The notes: generated from the letters alone by a model not told the origin. A stretch of DNA of 64,000 nt from Aliidiomarina sp. B3213 (GCF_003290085.1 NZ_QMKJ01000002.1:496001-560000); one strand, 5' to 3'; shown: positions 50,414 to 60,922, counted from the first letter of the stretch. Made by a program: numbers and translations.

Positions 50414-51841
50414 ATGAGCCAAAATGCGAAGAAAGACAATGTCACCGCCAACTTCGACGCTGTAGTGATCGGCTCCGGACCTGCCGGCGAGGGTGCGGCA
50501 ATGATGTTAGCGAAGCGCCATCAAAGTGTCGCAATTATTGAAGCATACCCCAGACTTGGTGGTGGCTGTACGCACTGGGGCACCATTCCCTCAAAGGCCC
50601 TACGCCATTCGGTGAGCCGTTTAACCGAATACAACGCCAGCCCCTTATTTGCGCGCGGCGAAATGCCTACCCAGCTTACATTCTCTGAAATTCTCAAACA
50701 TGCTGAGGGCGTTATTCGCAAACAAGTTTCTTTGCGCAGTTCGTTCTATGTTCGAAATGGTGTAACCGTTATACATGGCAAGGCTAGTTTTCAAGATAAA
50801 AACCATTTAGCCATTTCACGACCAGACGGCTCAATCGACATTATTCACACCAAGAATGTGGTCATTGCAACGGGTTCTCGCCCCTACAGACCACCAGGTG
50901 TAGACTTCTCGCACCCACGTATTTACGACTCCGACACTGTGCTTTCTTTGAAGCACGAACCGCGCTCTATTTTAATTGTCGGTGCAGGTGTAATTGGCTG
51001 TGAATACGCAAGTATTTTTCGGGGGTTGGGTGTAAAAGTCGACCTAATCAATAACCGTGAACGCTTACTTTCATTTCTCGACACAGAAATTTCTGACGCA
51101 CTGAGTTATCACTTACGCAACAGCGGCGTGGTTATTCGCCATGGCGAGGAGTTCGACTCAATCGAAGGTCGAGAAGACGGTGTGGTGCTTACCACAACTT
51201 CAGGCAAGAGAATGTTTTCCGACTGCCTTCTGTTCGCAAATGGTCGCTCGGGCAATATTGAACAGCTAAATATTGAAGCGGTGGGGTTAAAAGCAAATTA
51301 CCGCGGACAGCTAGAGGTAGACGCTAACTATCGCACCGCTGTGGACAATATCTATGCGGTTGGTGACATTATTGGCTACCCGAGTTTAGCGAGCGCCGCT
51401 TATGACCAGGGGCGAATTGCAGCTACCGCAGTACTCGACGGTCAATGCGACTCCAAGCTTGTTTCAGACATCCCCACGGGAATTTATACCATTCCTGAAA
51501 TTAGTTCGGTGGGAGCCACAGAAGAGCAACTTACCGCCGACAATATTCCCTATGAGGTGGGCCGTGCACAGTTTAAACACCTTGCGCGCGCACAAATTGC
51601 TGATTCACACGTTGGCTGCCTAAAACTAATATTCCACAGAGAGACATTCGAAATTTTAGGCATTCACTGTTTCGGCGAGCGGGCTTCGGAAATTATTCAC
51701 ATCGGGCAGGCCATTATGGAACAAAAGAACGGCGGTAATAATATTAATTACTTTATTAATACCACGTTTAATTATCCAACCATGGCAGAGGCATACCGGG
51801 TGGCGGCACTCAATGGAGTGAACCGAGTCGCACCTATTTAG
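50414..51841 (+). CDS. sthA: Soluble pyridine nucleotide transhydrogenase
   Basis: Flavoprotein that transfers hydride between NADPH and NAD+ in the cytoplasm. 475 residues: FAD-binding [14 protein letters not shown], the region [18 protein letters not shown] with one Cys where lipoamide dehydrogenases have a disulfide pair, the NAD-binding [16 protein letters not shown], and the C-terminal dimerisation domain. The single cysteine distinguishes SthA from disulfide reductases. Its stop overlaps the stop of envZ by 4 nt. Confidence 0.97.
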   Translation: MSQNAKKDNVTANFDAVVIGSGPAGEGAAMMLAKRHQSVAIIEAYPRLGGGCTHWGTIPSKALRHSVSRLTEYNASPLFARGEMPTQLTFSEILKHAEGVIRKQVSLRSSFYVRNGVTVIHGKASFQDKNHLAISRPDGSIDIIHTKNVVIATGSRPYRPPGVDFSHPRIYDSDTVLSLKHEPRSILIVGAGVIGCEYASIFRGLGVKVDLINNRERLLSFLDTEISDALSYHLRNSGVVIRHGEEFDSIEGREDGVVLTTTSGKRMFSDCLLFANGRSGNIEQLNIEAVGLKANYRGQLEVDANYRTAVDNIYAVGDIIGYPSLASAAYDQGRIAATAVLDGQCDSKLVSDIPTGIYTIPEISSVGATEEQLTADNIPYEVGRAQFKHLARAQIADSHVGCLKLIFHRETFEILGIHCFGERASEIIHIGQAIMEQKNGGNNINYFINTTFNYPTMAEAYRVAALNGVNRVAPI

Positions 51842-53178
51842 TCTTGGGGCCCGGCTTGCTCCATCAGGTCGGGCTTAGACGGTAACTCAATACGAATACA
51901 AAAACCTTTGCCCGGGTGGTTGGTCGCTTCTAACGCGCCGCGATGCAAGTCGACGAACCGGTTCACAATTGCGAGCCCTAGGCCCGAACCTTCACCACCA
52001 CGAGCGCTATTTCCCTGCGTAAAAGGCTCAAACATTCGTTTCAGCTTGTCCTCGGGTATGCCCTCACCGCGGTCACACACCTCTAGGAAAACGCCCGCGG
52101 CGTCAGTATTTCCAACGCGCTTAGTCGAGCCCGTATGAATGGTTATCGGTGGCGCGCCATAGCGCTGTGCGTTCACAACTAAGTTCATGAGCACACGTTT
52201 TATAGCAGTGGGCTGCATCATGACCGCGGGTAAATTGCGTTCAAGATCAAGTTCAATGCTTTGTTCGTCGGTGTACTCACTGGTAAGTACCACGTCATGT
52301 ACGAGCTCGTTTAAATTCGCTTTCTCAAAATCTTTCACATCTGGCGAGCGTACAAAGTCGACAAACTGGTCGATAATCGAATTCATGTCGTCAATGTCTT
52401 GTACGACACCGTCCCACAACACATGGTCTTTGTCCGCCATCATTTCTGCAGCTAAACGAATTCGCGTTAACGGCGTTCGTAAGTCGTGGGAAATACCTGC
52501 AAGTAACAAGTTGCGGTCGTCTTCTAATTGCTGAATTCCTCGCGACATTTTATTAAATGCGCGGGTAACGTTGATAATTTCGGTTGCACCTAGCTCGTCT
52601 AATTCACCGCGATATATACCTCGGCTCAAGTCTTGCGCCGCTCGCTGTAAATTACGTAACGGTTGGTTTAACCAACGCGCAAACCAAGCGCCACCCGCAA
52701 CACTCAGCGTCCCAATAAGAACTAGATAGAAAAGCAATGGAGAGAACTGGCCTTGATCTATTCCTGTCATAGGAATGCGATACCAGCCGGTTTGCCCTTC
52801 GGTTTGAATCCATATCTGCATGGGGGCAGTGTCACTAATTCTTACTGAAACCGGCTTTTTCATGACACGAGCCATTTCAGTGGCTAAAAAGCTATAAGGT
52901 GCAGCTTGGCGAACACCAGCTTCTTCAGCTTGCTGCAAAGAGAGTTCTTCAACACCTGAAATATCCTGGTAACGCTGTCGCATATTCGGCAGCAAGCGCT
53001 GCTCGGCGATAAGTTCATGGGTTTGTACTTGCTTACCCACCAAATAACTGAGCTGCTGCACGCTCGGTTTCACCACATAAATGGTGATCATGACGTACGA
53101 CAATATTTGGTTAACAACCAGCAGTAATGCAAGCAGTGCTATTGTTCTGGCAAAGGCTGTTCTTGGCAGCAACGTCAT
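51838..53178 (-). CDS. envZ: Osmosensor histidine kinase EnvZ
   Basis: Inner-membrane sensor kinase of the OmpR pathway. 446 residues: transmembrane helix 1 (about 12-34), periplasmic domain (35-145), helix 2 (about 148-167), HAMP (168-220), the H-box [20 protein letters not shown] with phospho-accepting His231, then the ATPase domain with N-box [21 protein letters not shown] and [12 protein letters not shown]. It starts directly after the ompR stop (1 nt), a coupled pair. The C-terminus ends in a short charged tail. Confidence 0.96.
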   Translation of the reverse strand: MTLLPRTAFARTIALLALLLVVNQILSYVMITIYVVKPSVQQLSYLVGKQVQTHELIAEQRLLPNMRQRYQDISGVEELSLQQAEEAGVRQAAPYSFLATEMARVMKKPVSVRISDTAPMQIWIQTEGQTGWYRIPMTGIDQGQFSPLLFYLVLIGTLSVAGGAWFARWLNQPLRNLQRAAQDLSRGIYRGELDELGATEIINVTRAFNKMSRGIQQLEDDRNLLLAGISHDLRTPLTRIRLAAEMMADKDHVLWDGVVQDIDDMNSIIDQFVDFVRSPDVKDFEKANLNELVHDVVLTSEYTDEQSIELDLERNLPAVMMQPTAIKRVLMNLVVNAQRYGAPPITIHTGSTKRVGNTDAAGVFLEVCDRGEGIPEDKLKRMFEPFTQGNSARGGEGSGLGLAIVNRFVDLHRGALEATNHPGKGFCIRIELPSKPDLMEQAGPQD

Positions 53179-53904
53179 TTAATGCGCCGACTCCCCGTCG
53201 GGTACGAATACATAACCCAAGCCCCATACGGTTTGTAAGTAACGAGGGTTAGCTGGGTCGGTTTCGATAATTCGGCGTAACCGCGACACTTGAACGTCAA
53301 TGCTACGCTCCATTGCACTGTAATCTCTACCACGTGCAAGGTGCATCAACTTGTCACGCGAAAGCGGCTCGCGCGGGTGGCTCACTAACGATTTCAACAC
53401 CGCAAATTCGCCACTGGTTAAGGTAATCACTTCATCGCCTTTACGCAGTTCCCGAGTCCCCATATTGAACCAGAAATTGCCAAATTCCACGACGCGGTCT
53501 TCACCACTCGGAGCGCCCGGTGCTTCACGAACTTGACGACGCAATACAGCTTTTACCCGAGCCAGTAATTCACGAGGATTGAATGGCTTTGGCATGTAGT
53601 CGTCAGCGCCAACCTCTAAACCAATTATACGGTCTACGTCGTCGCCTTTTGCCGTCAGCATAATAATAGGTAGGTTATTTTCTTTTTGGCGTAATCGTTT
53701 ACATATCGAAATGCCATCTTCACCGGGTAACATAAGATCGAGCACCATAAGGTGAAAAGTTTCCCGTGTAAGCAACCGGTCCATCTGCTCGCTGTCGCCC
53801 ACGGCTCGAACTTGAAAGCCTTGTTCGCTTAAATACCGTTCTAGCAGCGCACGTAACCGCACGTCGTCGTCTACAACTAATATACGTTCAGAAGTTTCAT
53901 TCAT
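53179..53904 (-). CDS. ompR: Response regulator OmpR
   Basis: DNA-binding regulator controlled by EnvZ, acting on porins and osmotic responses. 241 residues. The receiver domain has ILVVDDDVRLR (acidic pocket), phospho-acceptor Asp56 in MVLDLMLPGEDG, and Lys in MLTAKGDDVDRI. A winged-helix domain follows, with RELRKGDEVITLTSGEFAVL and the YSAMERSIDVQVSRLRRIIE recognition region. It is upstream of envZ in one operon. An inverted repeat lies about 70 nt before the start. Confidence 0.97.
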   Translation of the reverse strand: MNETSERILVVDDDVRLRALLERYLSEQGFQVRAVGDSEQMDRLLTRETFHLMVLDLMLPGEDGISICKRLRQKENNLPIIMLTAKGDDVDRIIGLEVGADDYMPKPFNPRELLARVKAVLRRQVREAPGAPSGEDRVVEFGNFWFNMGTRELRKGDEVITLTSGEFAVLKSLVSHPREPLSRDKLMHLARGRDYSAMERSIDVQVSRLRRIIETDPANPRYLQTVWGLGYVFVPDGESAH

Positions 53905-53972
53905 AGAATCACCGTGTCTCGTTGCACATGCGTGCTCGGTTTTTAATCATGAGACACAGTTTAGAGGTAGGA

Positions 53973-54010
53973 CAGCGGGTTGCCAATGAAAACGTTGGCA
54001 AACCCTGCTG
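53973..54010. repeat. Inverted repeat between lipoprotein gene and ompR
   Basis: CAGCGGGTTGCCAA (53973-53986) pairs with TTGGCAAACCCTGCTG (53995-54010), with two bulged positions and an 8-nt loop. No T run follows on the minus strand. It probably marks the 3' end of the small lipoprotein transcript, or belongs to the ompR leader. Confidence 0.6.
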
Positions 54011-54030
54011 TAAATTGTTACCGGTTATTA

Positions 54031-54258
54031 CTATTGTTGCGGTTGAGGTGACGCGTCAGAGTCGTCTTGAACCCGCTTCATCGGTGGATTCACCCAAATG
54101 ACTCTAGACGGAGAAGCTCCGTTTCGGTTAGCAGCTTCAATCACTGCAACCTCGTCCCAGTCCACTTCGTATTTCTTCGCGAACGCGCTGCTTGAGTTCG
54201 TACTTGCACACCCAACAGACATGAGCGCGACAACACCTATAATCATGAGTTTCTTCAT
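54031..54258 (-). CDS. Small predicted lipoprotein, unknown function
   Basis: I prefer the start MKKLMIIGVVALMSVGCAS (75 residues); an ATG five codons upstream is also in frame. A lipoprotein-type signal ends in SVGC (Cys17), which departs slightly from the classic lipobox. The mature part of about 58 residues has KKYEVDWDEVAVIEAANRNG, a conserved-looking core, and a Gln/Pro/Asp-rich tail. I do not recognise the family. It lies between ompR and greB, divergent from greB. Confidence 0.65.
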   Translation of the reverse strand: MKKLMIIGVVALMSVGCASTNSSSAFAKKYEVDWDEVAVIEAANRNGASPSRVIWVNPPMKRVQDDSDASPQPQQ

Positions 54259-54480
54259 TGTGTACCTCCTCACTCATAATTTACGCCATCAAAAGATGAC
54301 TACACTTTAAGTATAGTTTAAGTACACAAATTAACCGCTTTGAGATTATCTTATTCGGTAAAAAACTGATTTTTCGCGATAAAAAGTTAGTGATTACATC
54401 GCTTATAAGCCGCCTCTTGCGATGAAGCGCAAAGCTAAGTATCTTTCCTGCTCTCAGCGCATTACACACAAAGGTCGACC

Positions 54481-54957
54481 GTGAAAACAAATCTAATTAC
54501 CGCAGAAGGTTTTAAAAAGCTAGAGAAGGAACTCGACCATTTGTGGCGAGAATACCGGCCTGAAATCACAAAAAAGGTGGCTTGGGCTGCAAGCTTAGGC
54601 GACCGCAGTGAAAACGCCGATTACAAAGAAAACAAGCGCCTACTCAGACAAATTGACAGTCGTGTTCGCTTTCTACGTAAACGCCTTGAAGTTCTTAAAG
54701 TTGTCGCCTACTCGCCACAACAAGAAGGAAAGGTATTTTTTGGTGCTTGGGTTGAAATAGAAGATATTGACGGTGTGCAAAAAACCTTTCGGATCGTGGG
54801 GCCCGATGAAATTTACGGTCGCAACGACTATATTTCAATCGACTCTCCGATGGCTCGCGCGCTGCTTAAAAAAGAAGTCGATGACGAGTTTTACGTCACA
54901 ACCCCATCAGGTAAAAAAGAGTGGTTTGTTACCCAAATTCGTTACGACAAAACCTAA
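54481..54957 (+). CDS. greB: Transcription elongation factor GreB
   Basis: Stimulates RNA cleavage by backtracked RNA polymerase. 158 residues. The N-terminal coiled coil shows the tip acidic pair in GDRSENADYKENKRLLR (Asp and Glu essential for cleavage), followed by the C-terminal FKBP-like domain with KTFRIVGPDEI and SPMARALLKKEVDDE. GreB rather than GreA is indicated by the basic RRLL/RVRFLRKRLE surface. The start is a GTG at 54481, with AAGG 9-10 nt upstream. Confidence 0.95.
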   Translation: MKTNLITAEGFKKLEKELDHLWREYRPEITKKVAWAASLGDRSENADYKENKRLLRQIDSRVRFLRKRLEVLKVVAYSPQQEGKVFFGAWVEIEDIDGVQKTFRIVGPDEIYGRNDYISIDSPMARALLKKEVDDEFYVTTPSGKKEWFVTQIRYDKT

Positions 54958-54962
54958 AGAAG

Positions 54963-55475
54963 CTAAGGCTGTCTCTCATAATAGCCATCGAAAGCAACCG
55001 TCCAGTCTTCATCCTGCTGACGCGTTTCCCATAACTGTCGCACGCGACCGTCGTTAAGTAGTTCCCAGGAAATACGTTGTTTTAGAACTTTGCCGTCTGT
55101 GTTCTGAGTTTCTCCCGACAACACCATTTTACCATCAATTACTCCACCTTCTAGGACAAGCAGCAAACCACCATTGTCAACCCAGGTTTGGTGCCACACT
55201 TCACGAGTCGCGTCATAGATATTGTAGCTGGCTCCTCGGTAATCCCTCATGTTCTGATATTGTTCGTGTAATGCACAACCGTCAAAAGTTTTTGTAATCG
55301 CATTTATACCGACTTTGTCACCCGCGGTGTTATACACATTCCATTCCCCTACCCAAAAATCAAACTGCTGATACTCTGAGCCAGAGCATCTCTGCTGTGC
55401 GTACGAAAGGTTAGAAGACAGCACTAGAAAAATCACGAGAGCACAATACATAGAAAGTTTGAGCATAATCTTCAT
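54963..55475 (-). CDS. Secreted DUF1579-like protein
   Basis: A 170-residue protein from the ATG at 55475, with signal peptide MLKLSMYCALVIFLVLSSNLSYA. An upstream ATG (55517) would add 14 residues in front of the signal peptide and is less likely. The mature domain begins with FDFWVGEWNVY, similar to the DUF1579 family (lipocalin-like barrel), and contains repeated W-rich strands (EVWHQTWVDNGG, ISWELLNDGRVRQLWET). Function unknown. It is convergent with greB, ending 5 nt after it. Confidence 0.65.
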   Translation of the reverse strand: MKIMLKLSMYCALVIFLVLSSNLSYAQQRCSGSEYQQFDFWVGEWNVYNTAGDKVGINAITKTFDGCALHEQYQNMRDYRGASYNIYDATREVWHQTWVDNGGLLLVLEGGVIDGKMVLSGETQNTDGKVLKQRISWELLNDGRVRQLWETRQQDEDWTVAFDGYYERQP

Positions 55476-55581
55476 TCCAATGTCAGTTTCCACTTGAGTA
55501 TAGTCAATTTCAGCCATAGCGTTTTGTCTTATGAACGTGCAAACTGAGTGCTACCACTGACACAAAAAGGTAGTTCAGAAA

Positions 55582-56199
55582 ATGAAATTATACGAAATGG
55601 CCATTGCGCCCAACCCGCGTCGCGTTCGCATGTTTATGGCTGAGAAAGGGCTGCTAGACCAAGTTGAGCGTGTGGAACTCGATCTGCAAAAAGGCGAAAA
55701 CCTAACGCCTGAATTTATCACCAAGAATCCTATGAAAAAGGTTCCGGTTTTAGAGCTAGACGACGGAACGTGCATTCCTGAAACCATGGCTATTTGCCGT
55801 TTTGTAGAAGAAAGCCATCCGGAAACTATGAATTTAATGGGTGAAACACCCAAAGAAAAAGCGGAAATAGAAAAATGGACCCGCTGGATTGAATTTTACT
55901 TTTTCTTACCTACTGGCATGGCTTTTCAGCACCTAAGCGGCTACTTCAAAGACCGTATGGAGCCCAACGAGAGCTGGGGCCTGAACTGCAAGAATGACGT
56001 GGAGAAGTTCTTTCATAAGCTAAACAAACACTTAGCAGACAATGAATGGATTGCCGCTAACCGTTTCACCGTAGCCGACATTAACGCATTTTGTACCGTT
56101 GAATTTGCTCGTGTTGTAGACGTTCGTATTAAAGATGAACAAACCCACTTGCAACGTTGGTTTGATGCGATGAAATCACGCCCTTCTGCAGACGTTTAA
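55582..56199 (+). CDS. Glutathione S-transferase family protein
   Basis: Two-domain GST fold of 205 residues. The N-terminal thioredoxin-like domain starts MKLYEMAIAPNPRRVRMFMAEKG, has the cis-proline in KVPVLELDDG and the GSH-binding PETMAICRF. The helical C-terminal domain includes NEWIAANRFTVADINAFCTVEFA, the N-capping box of GSTs. The catalytic Ser/Tyr position is ambiguous (APNPR). Substrate unknown. It is followed by a terminator. Confidence 0.88.
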   Translation: MKLYEMAIAPNPRRVRMFMAEKGLLDQVERVELDLQKGENLTPEFITKNPMKKVPVLELDDGTCIPETMAICRFVEESHPETMNLMGETPKEKAEIEKWTRWIEFYFFLPTGMAFQHLSGYFKDRMEPNESWGLNCKNDVEKFFHKLNKHLADNEWIAANRFTVADINAFCTVEFARVVDVRIKDEQTHLQRWFDAMKSRPSADV

Positions 56200-56249
56200 C
56201 AGCTATCAAGCATGACGCAGCAAAGCTTCTGCGGTAATATTGAATTTTC

Positions 56250-56275
56250 TGGCGCGGACCATTCTGCGCCTTTTT
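56250..56275 (+). terminator. Terminator behind GST gene
   Basis: GGCGC (56251-56255) and GCGCC (56266-56270), then five T. A short GC stem with a 10-nt loop, located 51 nt after the GST stop. A second 8-bp hairpin (ACGAGTGC/GCACTCGT, 56312-56336) without a T run lies between it and tex. Confidence 0.6.
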
Positions 56276-56358
56276 ACTATTGAAGTAATACGGTTTTATA
56301 AATTCAATGACACGAGTGCTGCGCTTTTGCACTCGTATATTTAGGAATTCTCATTTTT

Positions 56359-58722
56359 ATGGCTTTAGCTACCGCCGAACACGCTCAAATTCTTGAACAG
56401 ATTGCCTCCGAACTGAATGTTAAAACTCAACAAGTTTCAGCAACCGTACAACTTATCGACGAAGGCTCCACGGTTCCTTTCATCGCTCGTTATCGAAAAG
56501 AAGTGACCGGCGGATTAGACGACACCCAACTACGTAACCTAGCCACTCGCCTTACCTATTTACGTGAGCTTAGTGAACGTAAAGCAGTTATTTTAAAAAG
56601 CATTCAAGAGCAAGAAAAACTTACCCCAGAGCTTTCTAACTCTATCCAAAACTGCACCTCGAAAACCGAGCTTGAAGATCTCTACTTACCCTATAAACCG
56701 AAACGCCGTACCAAGGGACAAATTGCCATTGAGGCGGGTATCGAGCCACTAGCAGACCAGCTTCTTACCGATAACAACGCAGACCCAGAAGCGCTAGCAG
56801 CAGAATTTATAAACGCTGAAGCCGGGTTTGAAGACACTAAGGCGGTGCTTGAAGGTGCGCGCTTCATCGTTATGGAACGTTTCTCTGAAGACGCTCAGTT
56901 ACTGAAAGAAATTCGCCAGTCTCTATGGCAACAAGCGGATATCACCAGCCAAATGATGCCGGGTAAAGAGTCTGAAGGCGCGAAGTTCCGTGACTATTTT
57001 GAGTATGCAGAACCGATTAAAAAGGTTCCTTCACACCGCACATTAGCCATGCTGCGCGGCAGGAACGAAGGCGTACTACAACTGAAACTTCAACCAGAGC
57101 CTCATGCAGAAGAAGGCCAACGCAGCGCGTATGAAGAAAAAATTGCACAGCATTTTAATGTAGAAGCCGCTTCTGGAGGCCTATCTGCTTGGCGCCTTCA
57201 GGCCGTGCAGTGGACATGGCGTGTAAAAATTCTTCCGCGTATGGAAACTGACTTATTAGGTCAGTTAAGAGACGCAGCCGAAGAAGACGCTATAAAAGTA
57301 TTTGCGAAAAACTTAAAAGACCTTCTTATGGCAGCGCCAGCCGGTCAGAAAACCACATTAGGTTTAGACCCCGGATTAAGAACGGGTGTTAAAGCGACTG
57401 TAGTTGATCAAACCGGAAAACTTGTAGGGCAAACCACAACATTCCCTCATGCACCACAAAACCAATGGGACAAGTCATTACGCTCGCTAGCGGCTCTGTG
57501 CAAGCAACATAAAGTAGAGTTAATTGCGATAGGTAACGGTACTGCTTCACGAGAAACCGACAAGCTTGCCGGGGAGCTGGTTAAAGCGCTACCCGAGTTA
57601 AAAATGCAAAAGGTCATGGTGAGTGAAGCCGGCGCATCTGTTTATTCCGCGTCTGAATTAGCCGCACAGGAATTCCCAGACCTCGACGTTTCATACCGGG
57701 GTGCGGTGTCTATTGCTCGTCGCTTACAAGATCCACTAGCAGAACTCGTGAAAATTGAACCGAAATCGATTGGTGTAGGCCAATACCAGCACGACGTGAG
57801 CCAGTCTTTATTGGCAACTAGCCTAGATGCCGTAGTGGAAGACTGTGTTAACGCGGTTGGCGTAGACTTGAATATGGCGTCTGTTCCGTTGCTCGCTCGT
57901 GTCGCTGGTCTTAATCGCAGTTTGGCGCAGAACATTGTGCAACACCGCGACCAAAACGGTGCTTTCGACAACCGTAAAGCGCTACTCGAGGTGAGTAGAC
58001 TGGGACCCAAAGCATTTGAACAAGCCGCGGGGTTCTTGCGTGTAACCAATGGCTCGCAGCCATTAGACGCCTCATCAGTTCACCCAGAAGCTTATCCTCT
58101 TGTTGAGAAGATAGCAGAGCACAATGGTAAAGCGTTGTCTGAAATTATCGGTCAGTCAGACTTTTTACGTGGGCTGAACCCTAACGATTTCACCGACGAT
58201 AACTTCGGCTTGCCCACTGTTTCAGACATTCTTAAAGAACTAGAGAAGCCAGGCCGAGATCCGCGTCCAGAATTCAAAACCGCAGAATTCAAAGAAGGTG
58301 TAGAAACGCTAGAAGACCTGAAACCGAATATGCAGTTAGAAGGTGTAGTGACCAATGTGACTAACTTCGGTGCGTTCGTAGACATCGGTGTACACCAAGA
58401 CGGCTTAGTACATATTTCTTCGCTTTCTCACGAATTTGTTAGCGACCCACATAAAGTTGTGAAAGCTGGGCAAGTGGTTAAAGTGAAAGTGCTCGACGTA
58501 GACCTTCCACGTAAGCGTATTAGTTTAACCATGCGGATGGACGATCAGGCAGGAGCCGTAAGCAACGGCTCTTCTAACAACGCTGACCGCGGTGCAACTG
58601 GTAAAGCAACTGGAAAAACTCGTAGTCAGGCGAGCCAAGGCCGCAATAAACAGGAAGACAAAGGGAATAGCGCAATGGGTAACGCCTTCGCCGCTGCTTT
58701 TGCTAACGCCAAAAAGAAATAG
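56359..58722 (+). CDS. tex: Transcription accessory protein Tex
   Basis: RNA-binding protein linked to transcription and widely conserved next to greB and ompR. 787 residues: N-terminal helical Tex domain ([21 protein letters not shown]), YqgF-like RNase H fold ([19 protein letters not shown]), helix-hairpin-helix segments ([21 protein letters not shown]), and a C-terminal S1 domain ([20 protein letters not shown]). A Ser/Asn/Gly/Lys-rich tail follows the S1 domain. ATG at 56359. Confidence 0.96.
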   Translation: MALATAEHAQILEQIASELNVKTQQVSATVQLIDEGSTVPFIARYRKEVTGGLDDTQLRNLATRLTYLRELSERKAVILKSIQEQEKLTPELSNSIQNCTSKTELEDLYLPYKPKRRTKGQIAIEAGIEPLADQLLTDNNADPEALAAEFINAEAGFEDTKAVLEGARFIVMERFSEDAQLLKEIRQSLWQQADITSQMMPGKESEGAKFRDYFEYAEPIKKVPSHRTLAMLRGRNEGVLQLKLQPEPHAEEGQRSAYEEKIAQHFNVEAASGGLSAWRLQAVQWTWRVKILPRMETDLLGQLRDAAEEDAIKVFAKNLKDLLMAAPAGQKTTLGLDPGLRTGVKATVVDQTGKLVGQTTTFPHAPQNQWDKSLRSLAALCKQHKVELIAIGNGTASRETDKLAGELVKALPELKMQKVMVSEAGASVYSASELAAQEFPDLDVSYRGAVSIARRLQDPLAELVKIEPKSIGVGQYQHDVSQSLLATSLDAVVEDCVNAVGVDLNMASVPLLARVAGLNRSLAQNIVQHRDQNGAFDNRKALLEVSRLGPKAFEQAAGFLRVTNGSQPLDASSVHPEAYPLVEKIAEHNGKALSEIIGQSDFLRGLNPNDFTDDNFGLPTVSDILKELEKPGRDPRPEFKTAEFKEGVETLEDLKPNMQLEGVVTNVTNFGAFVDIGVHQDGLVHISSLSHEFVSDPHKVVKAGQVVKVKVLDVDLPRKRISLTMRMDDQAGAVSNGSSNNADRGATGKATGKTRSQASQGRNKQEDKGNSAMGNAFAAAFANAKKK

Positions 58723-58725
58723 AGC

Positions 58726-59658
58726 ATGGATAACCTCACACTCATTGTTGCGTATTTACTGATCGGGTGGCTGTTACAAATCACTCGGTCGTTACCCGAA
58801 AATAGTGGCCAAGTGCTGAATCAGTACGTGATTTATGTTGCTGTTCCCGCCATGGTGCTTATTCATTTGCCTTCATTGCAAATAAATAAGTCAGTGCTGG
58901 CACCAATTTTTACGCCTTGGGTGATGTTTGGTTTAGCTATGGCTCTTGTGCTTTTGCTTAGCAGGCTTTTGAAGTGGAGCAAAGAGCTTACCGGCGCCAT
59001 GCTTATCGTAGTGCCACTTGGAAATACCTCATTCATGGGCTTTCCAATGGTTACTGCATTGTATGGTGAGGCGGGGCTTCCTTATGCAGTGTTATACGAC
59101 CAAGCAGGTTCGTTTCTGGCGCTCATTCTGTTCTCTAGCGTTATCGCCGCAAGGTACGGCCGTTACCAGCAGTCTCAGCAAGAAAACAATGAGCCCACAA
59201 GCAAGAAACAACAAGCTTTAAAACTACTCACATTTCCCCCGTTGCTCGCCATGATAGCAGCCTTACTTGTGGGTCAAGAACAATACCCTGGAGCCATACA
59301 GCCACTGTTGGAGTCTTTGGCACAAACGCTGGTGCCCGTGGTCATGATAGCGGTGGGCTTACAACTGAAGCTTCGTGTACTTCGCCACGACATGGTGCCC
59401 TTTGCGCTGGCTCTTACCATCAAACTGCTTGTACTACCGCTATGTGCGCTTATGACATTTAAGTTTATTGGAGCGAACGACCTTGCAGCAAAGGTGGCGG
59501 TGTTAGAAGCCGCAATGCCGCCGATGATAACTGCAGGAGCATTAGCCATTGCAGCAGGACTTAAACCAAGATTGGTTGCAGCAATTATTGGTTATGGGGT
59601 ACTCATTGGAATGGTGTCGTTGCCGGCAGTTGCGTGGTTAACACAAGCAACGCTGTAG
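58726..59658 (+). CDS. AEC-family transporter (auxin efflux carrier fold)
   Basis: Integral inner-membrane protein of 310 residues with about ten hydrophobic segments (IVAYLLIGWLLQIT, VMFGLAMALVLLLSRLL and others) and a charged central loop (QQSQQENNEPTSKKQQ). The MLIVVPLGNTSFMGFPMV motif and the NxxFMG/PMI-type repeat PPMITAGALAIAAGL fit the AEC (PIN-like) family. Substrate unknown; bacterial members move malonate, malate or similar organic anions. It begins 3 nt after the tex stop, so probably cotranscribed. Confidence 0.85.
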   Translation: MDNLTLIVAYLLIGWLLQITRSLPENSGQVLNQYVIYVAVPAMVLIHLPSLQINKSVLAPIFTPWVMFGLAMALVLLLSRLLKWSKELTGAMLIVVPLGNTSFMGFPMVTALYGEAGLPYAVLYDQAGSFLALILFSSVIAARYGRYQQSQQENNEPTSKKQQALKLLTFPPLLAMIAALLVGQEQYPGAIQPLLESLAQTLVPVVMIAVGLQLKLRVLRHDMVPFALALTIKLLVLPLCALMTFKFIGANDLAAKVAVLEAAMPPMITAGALAIAAGLKPRLVAAIIGYGVLIGMVSLPAVAWLTQATL

Positions 59659-59663
59659 GCTAG

Positions 59664-60554
59664 TTAGGCTTGTGCTAGAACCGCGCTTTCTCTTGGGCGG
59701 AAACTACCTTGATAGGCTTGCTCGATACGCGAACCACGCTCTATTAAAGCGTCAAGCTCATCGTCGGAAAACTGATCTGCAGAACGGACTGAACTGTTTG
59801 CCGTGTTAACTGCCTGTGAAGCTTCCTCACGACGTTGCTCTGCTAAATCTTGTCTTGCTTCCGCTTCTTTTCGCGAAGCATCGGCAGCCACTTGTCGGTC
59901 TGCTGACGAAGGCTCTTCAGGCGCTAATGCGGCGCGGCGAACAATCTGCATTTTTTGTAGCGTGGCCGCAGGGTCGCCCGGCACTTCGGAAACATCTATT
60001 TGTACTTCACCACCAACAGCGTAGTTCGTGCCGTCTGGGCCTTTCTCGAATTCATAAGTCGGTGAGCCAGCATATTGTCCACCAACATTGGCATGGGCTT
60101 CTTCATGGCGACGAACTTCTGCATCACGCTGCTTTAGCTCTTCAACTTTCTTCTCGTCTTCAGACTTTTCACCCAGTCCGTCTTCGTTCTTTCCTTCGCC
60201 CTTTTCTTCTTCGCCAAGCACGCGTTGTTCATCTGGAACCTCTGCGTCGTCCTCGCCAATACCACGTTTTACTTGCGAAGATTCTTCAATCTCACCGTCT
60301 TCACCACGGGCGGCGCGGCGTTTTATTTGCTCTGCCCCTTGGCGAGCGTCGGCAAGTTGTTTGGCGAAGCTGGGTAAACCAGGAAGAGGTGCGCGTTCAG
60401 GGTTACTACCTAAACCACGTTCACGATTGAATTGCTCGTTTTGGGAAACTTGCGTAATCACTTCACGTAATTGGTTGTCTCGGCGGGCACTATCCGTCGG
60501 GCCCGCAACACTTGCAGGAACGAAAGGAATTGATGCTGGAACCGCCATGACCAT
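59664..60554 (-). CDS. Putative metalloprotease of the CJM1_0395/SprA-like family
   Basis: A 296-residue protein with an HExxH zinc motif (RRHEEAHANVGGQYAGSP) and the conserved sequence GPDGTNYAVGGEVQIDVSEV, then a helical segment ending in QMQIVRRAALAPEEPS. The rest is charged and low-complexity, with an acidic linker rich in Glu, Gly and Lys (GEEEKGEGKNEDGLGEKSEDEK) and a helical C-terminal part. The family appears in flagellated bacteria. It lies 17 nt behind the small flagellar-axial-like gene. No signal peptide is visible. Convergent with the AEC gene, 5 nt apart. Confidence 0.7.
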   Translation of the reverse strand: MVMAVPASIPFVPASVAGPTDSARRDNQLREVITQVSQNEQFNRERGLGSNPERAPLPGLPSFAKQLADARQGAEQIKRRAARGEDGEIEESSQVKRGIGEDDAEVPDEQRVLGEEEKGEGKNEDGLGEKSEDEKKVEELKQRDAEVRRHEEAHANVGGQYAGSPTYEFEKGPDGTNYAVGGEVQIDVSEVPGDPAATLQKMQIVRRAALAPEEPSSADRQVAADASRKEAEARQDLAEQRREEASQAVNTANSSVRSADQFSDDELDALIERGSRIEQAYQGSFRPRESAVLAQA

Positions 60555-60571
60555 ATAAAGTACCGAGAACC

Positions 60572-60799
60572 TTACGCTTTAATGTTTAACAAAGTGCCAA
60601 CCATGTCACTTTGCGTTGCTAATACTTTCGCGTTTGCCGTGTAAGACTTTTCTCCCGCGATTAAATCAACAGCGGCTTCAGCGTCCATCGCACCACTTTT
60701 CGCAATACGCTGGCTAGCATCCACAACTTGGTCGCTGCTTTGTTGCATACCTTGCAACGCAGAAGTAAACACAGCATTCTGAGAACTATTTATTTGCAT
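60572..60799 (-). CDS. Small flagellar rod/hook-like axial protein
   Basis: A 75-residue protein, wholly helical in pattern. Its ending EKSYTANAKVLATQSDMVGTLLNIKA closely resembles the C-terminal D0 helix of FlgE, FlgC and related axial proteins. Its start MQINSSQNAVFTSALQGMQQSSDQV resembles an N-terminal axial helix. The globular middle of a rod or hook protein is absent, so it looks like the two D0 helices joined directly. The metalloprotease gene follows 17 nt downstream. Role unknown; a flagellar capping or regulatory part is possible but not shown. Confidence 0.65.
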   Translation of the reverse strand: MQINSSQNAVFTSALQGMQQSSDQVVDASQRIAKSGAMDAEAAVDLIAGEKSYTANAKVLATQSDMVGTLLNIKA

Positions 60800-60867
60800 A
60801 CAACCAACCCCTATTGATTGCTTAATTATTGCGCAAAACAGCCCTTTTTACAAGTTAACAGCGGGTA

Positions 60868-60894
60868 AAGAAAAGCCCTCTCGAGGAGGGCTTT
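60868..60894 (-). terminator. Terminator behind desaturase gene
   Basis: AAAGCCCTC (60872-60880) and GAGGGCTTT (60886-60894) form a 9-bp stem with a 5-nt loop. On the minus strand a TTTTCTTT stretch follows. It starts 29 nt beyond the desaturase stop. Confidence 0.85.
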
Positions 60895-60922
60895 CAATGT
60901 TCACGCGCAATACTTTCAACAA

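Noticed and set aside
60800-60867. Sigma-28 type promoter before the flagellar-like gene
   Set aside because: A TAAA element is present but the second element matches the GCCGATAA consensus poorly at any acceptable spacing.
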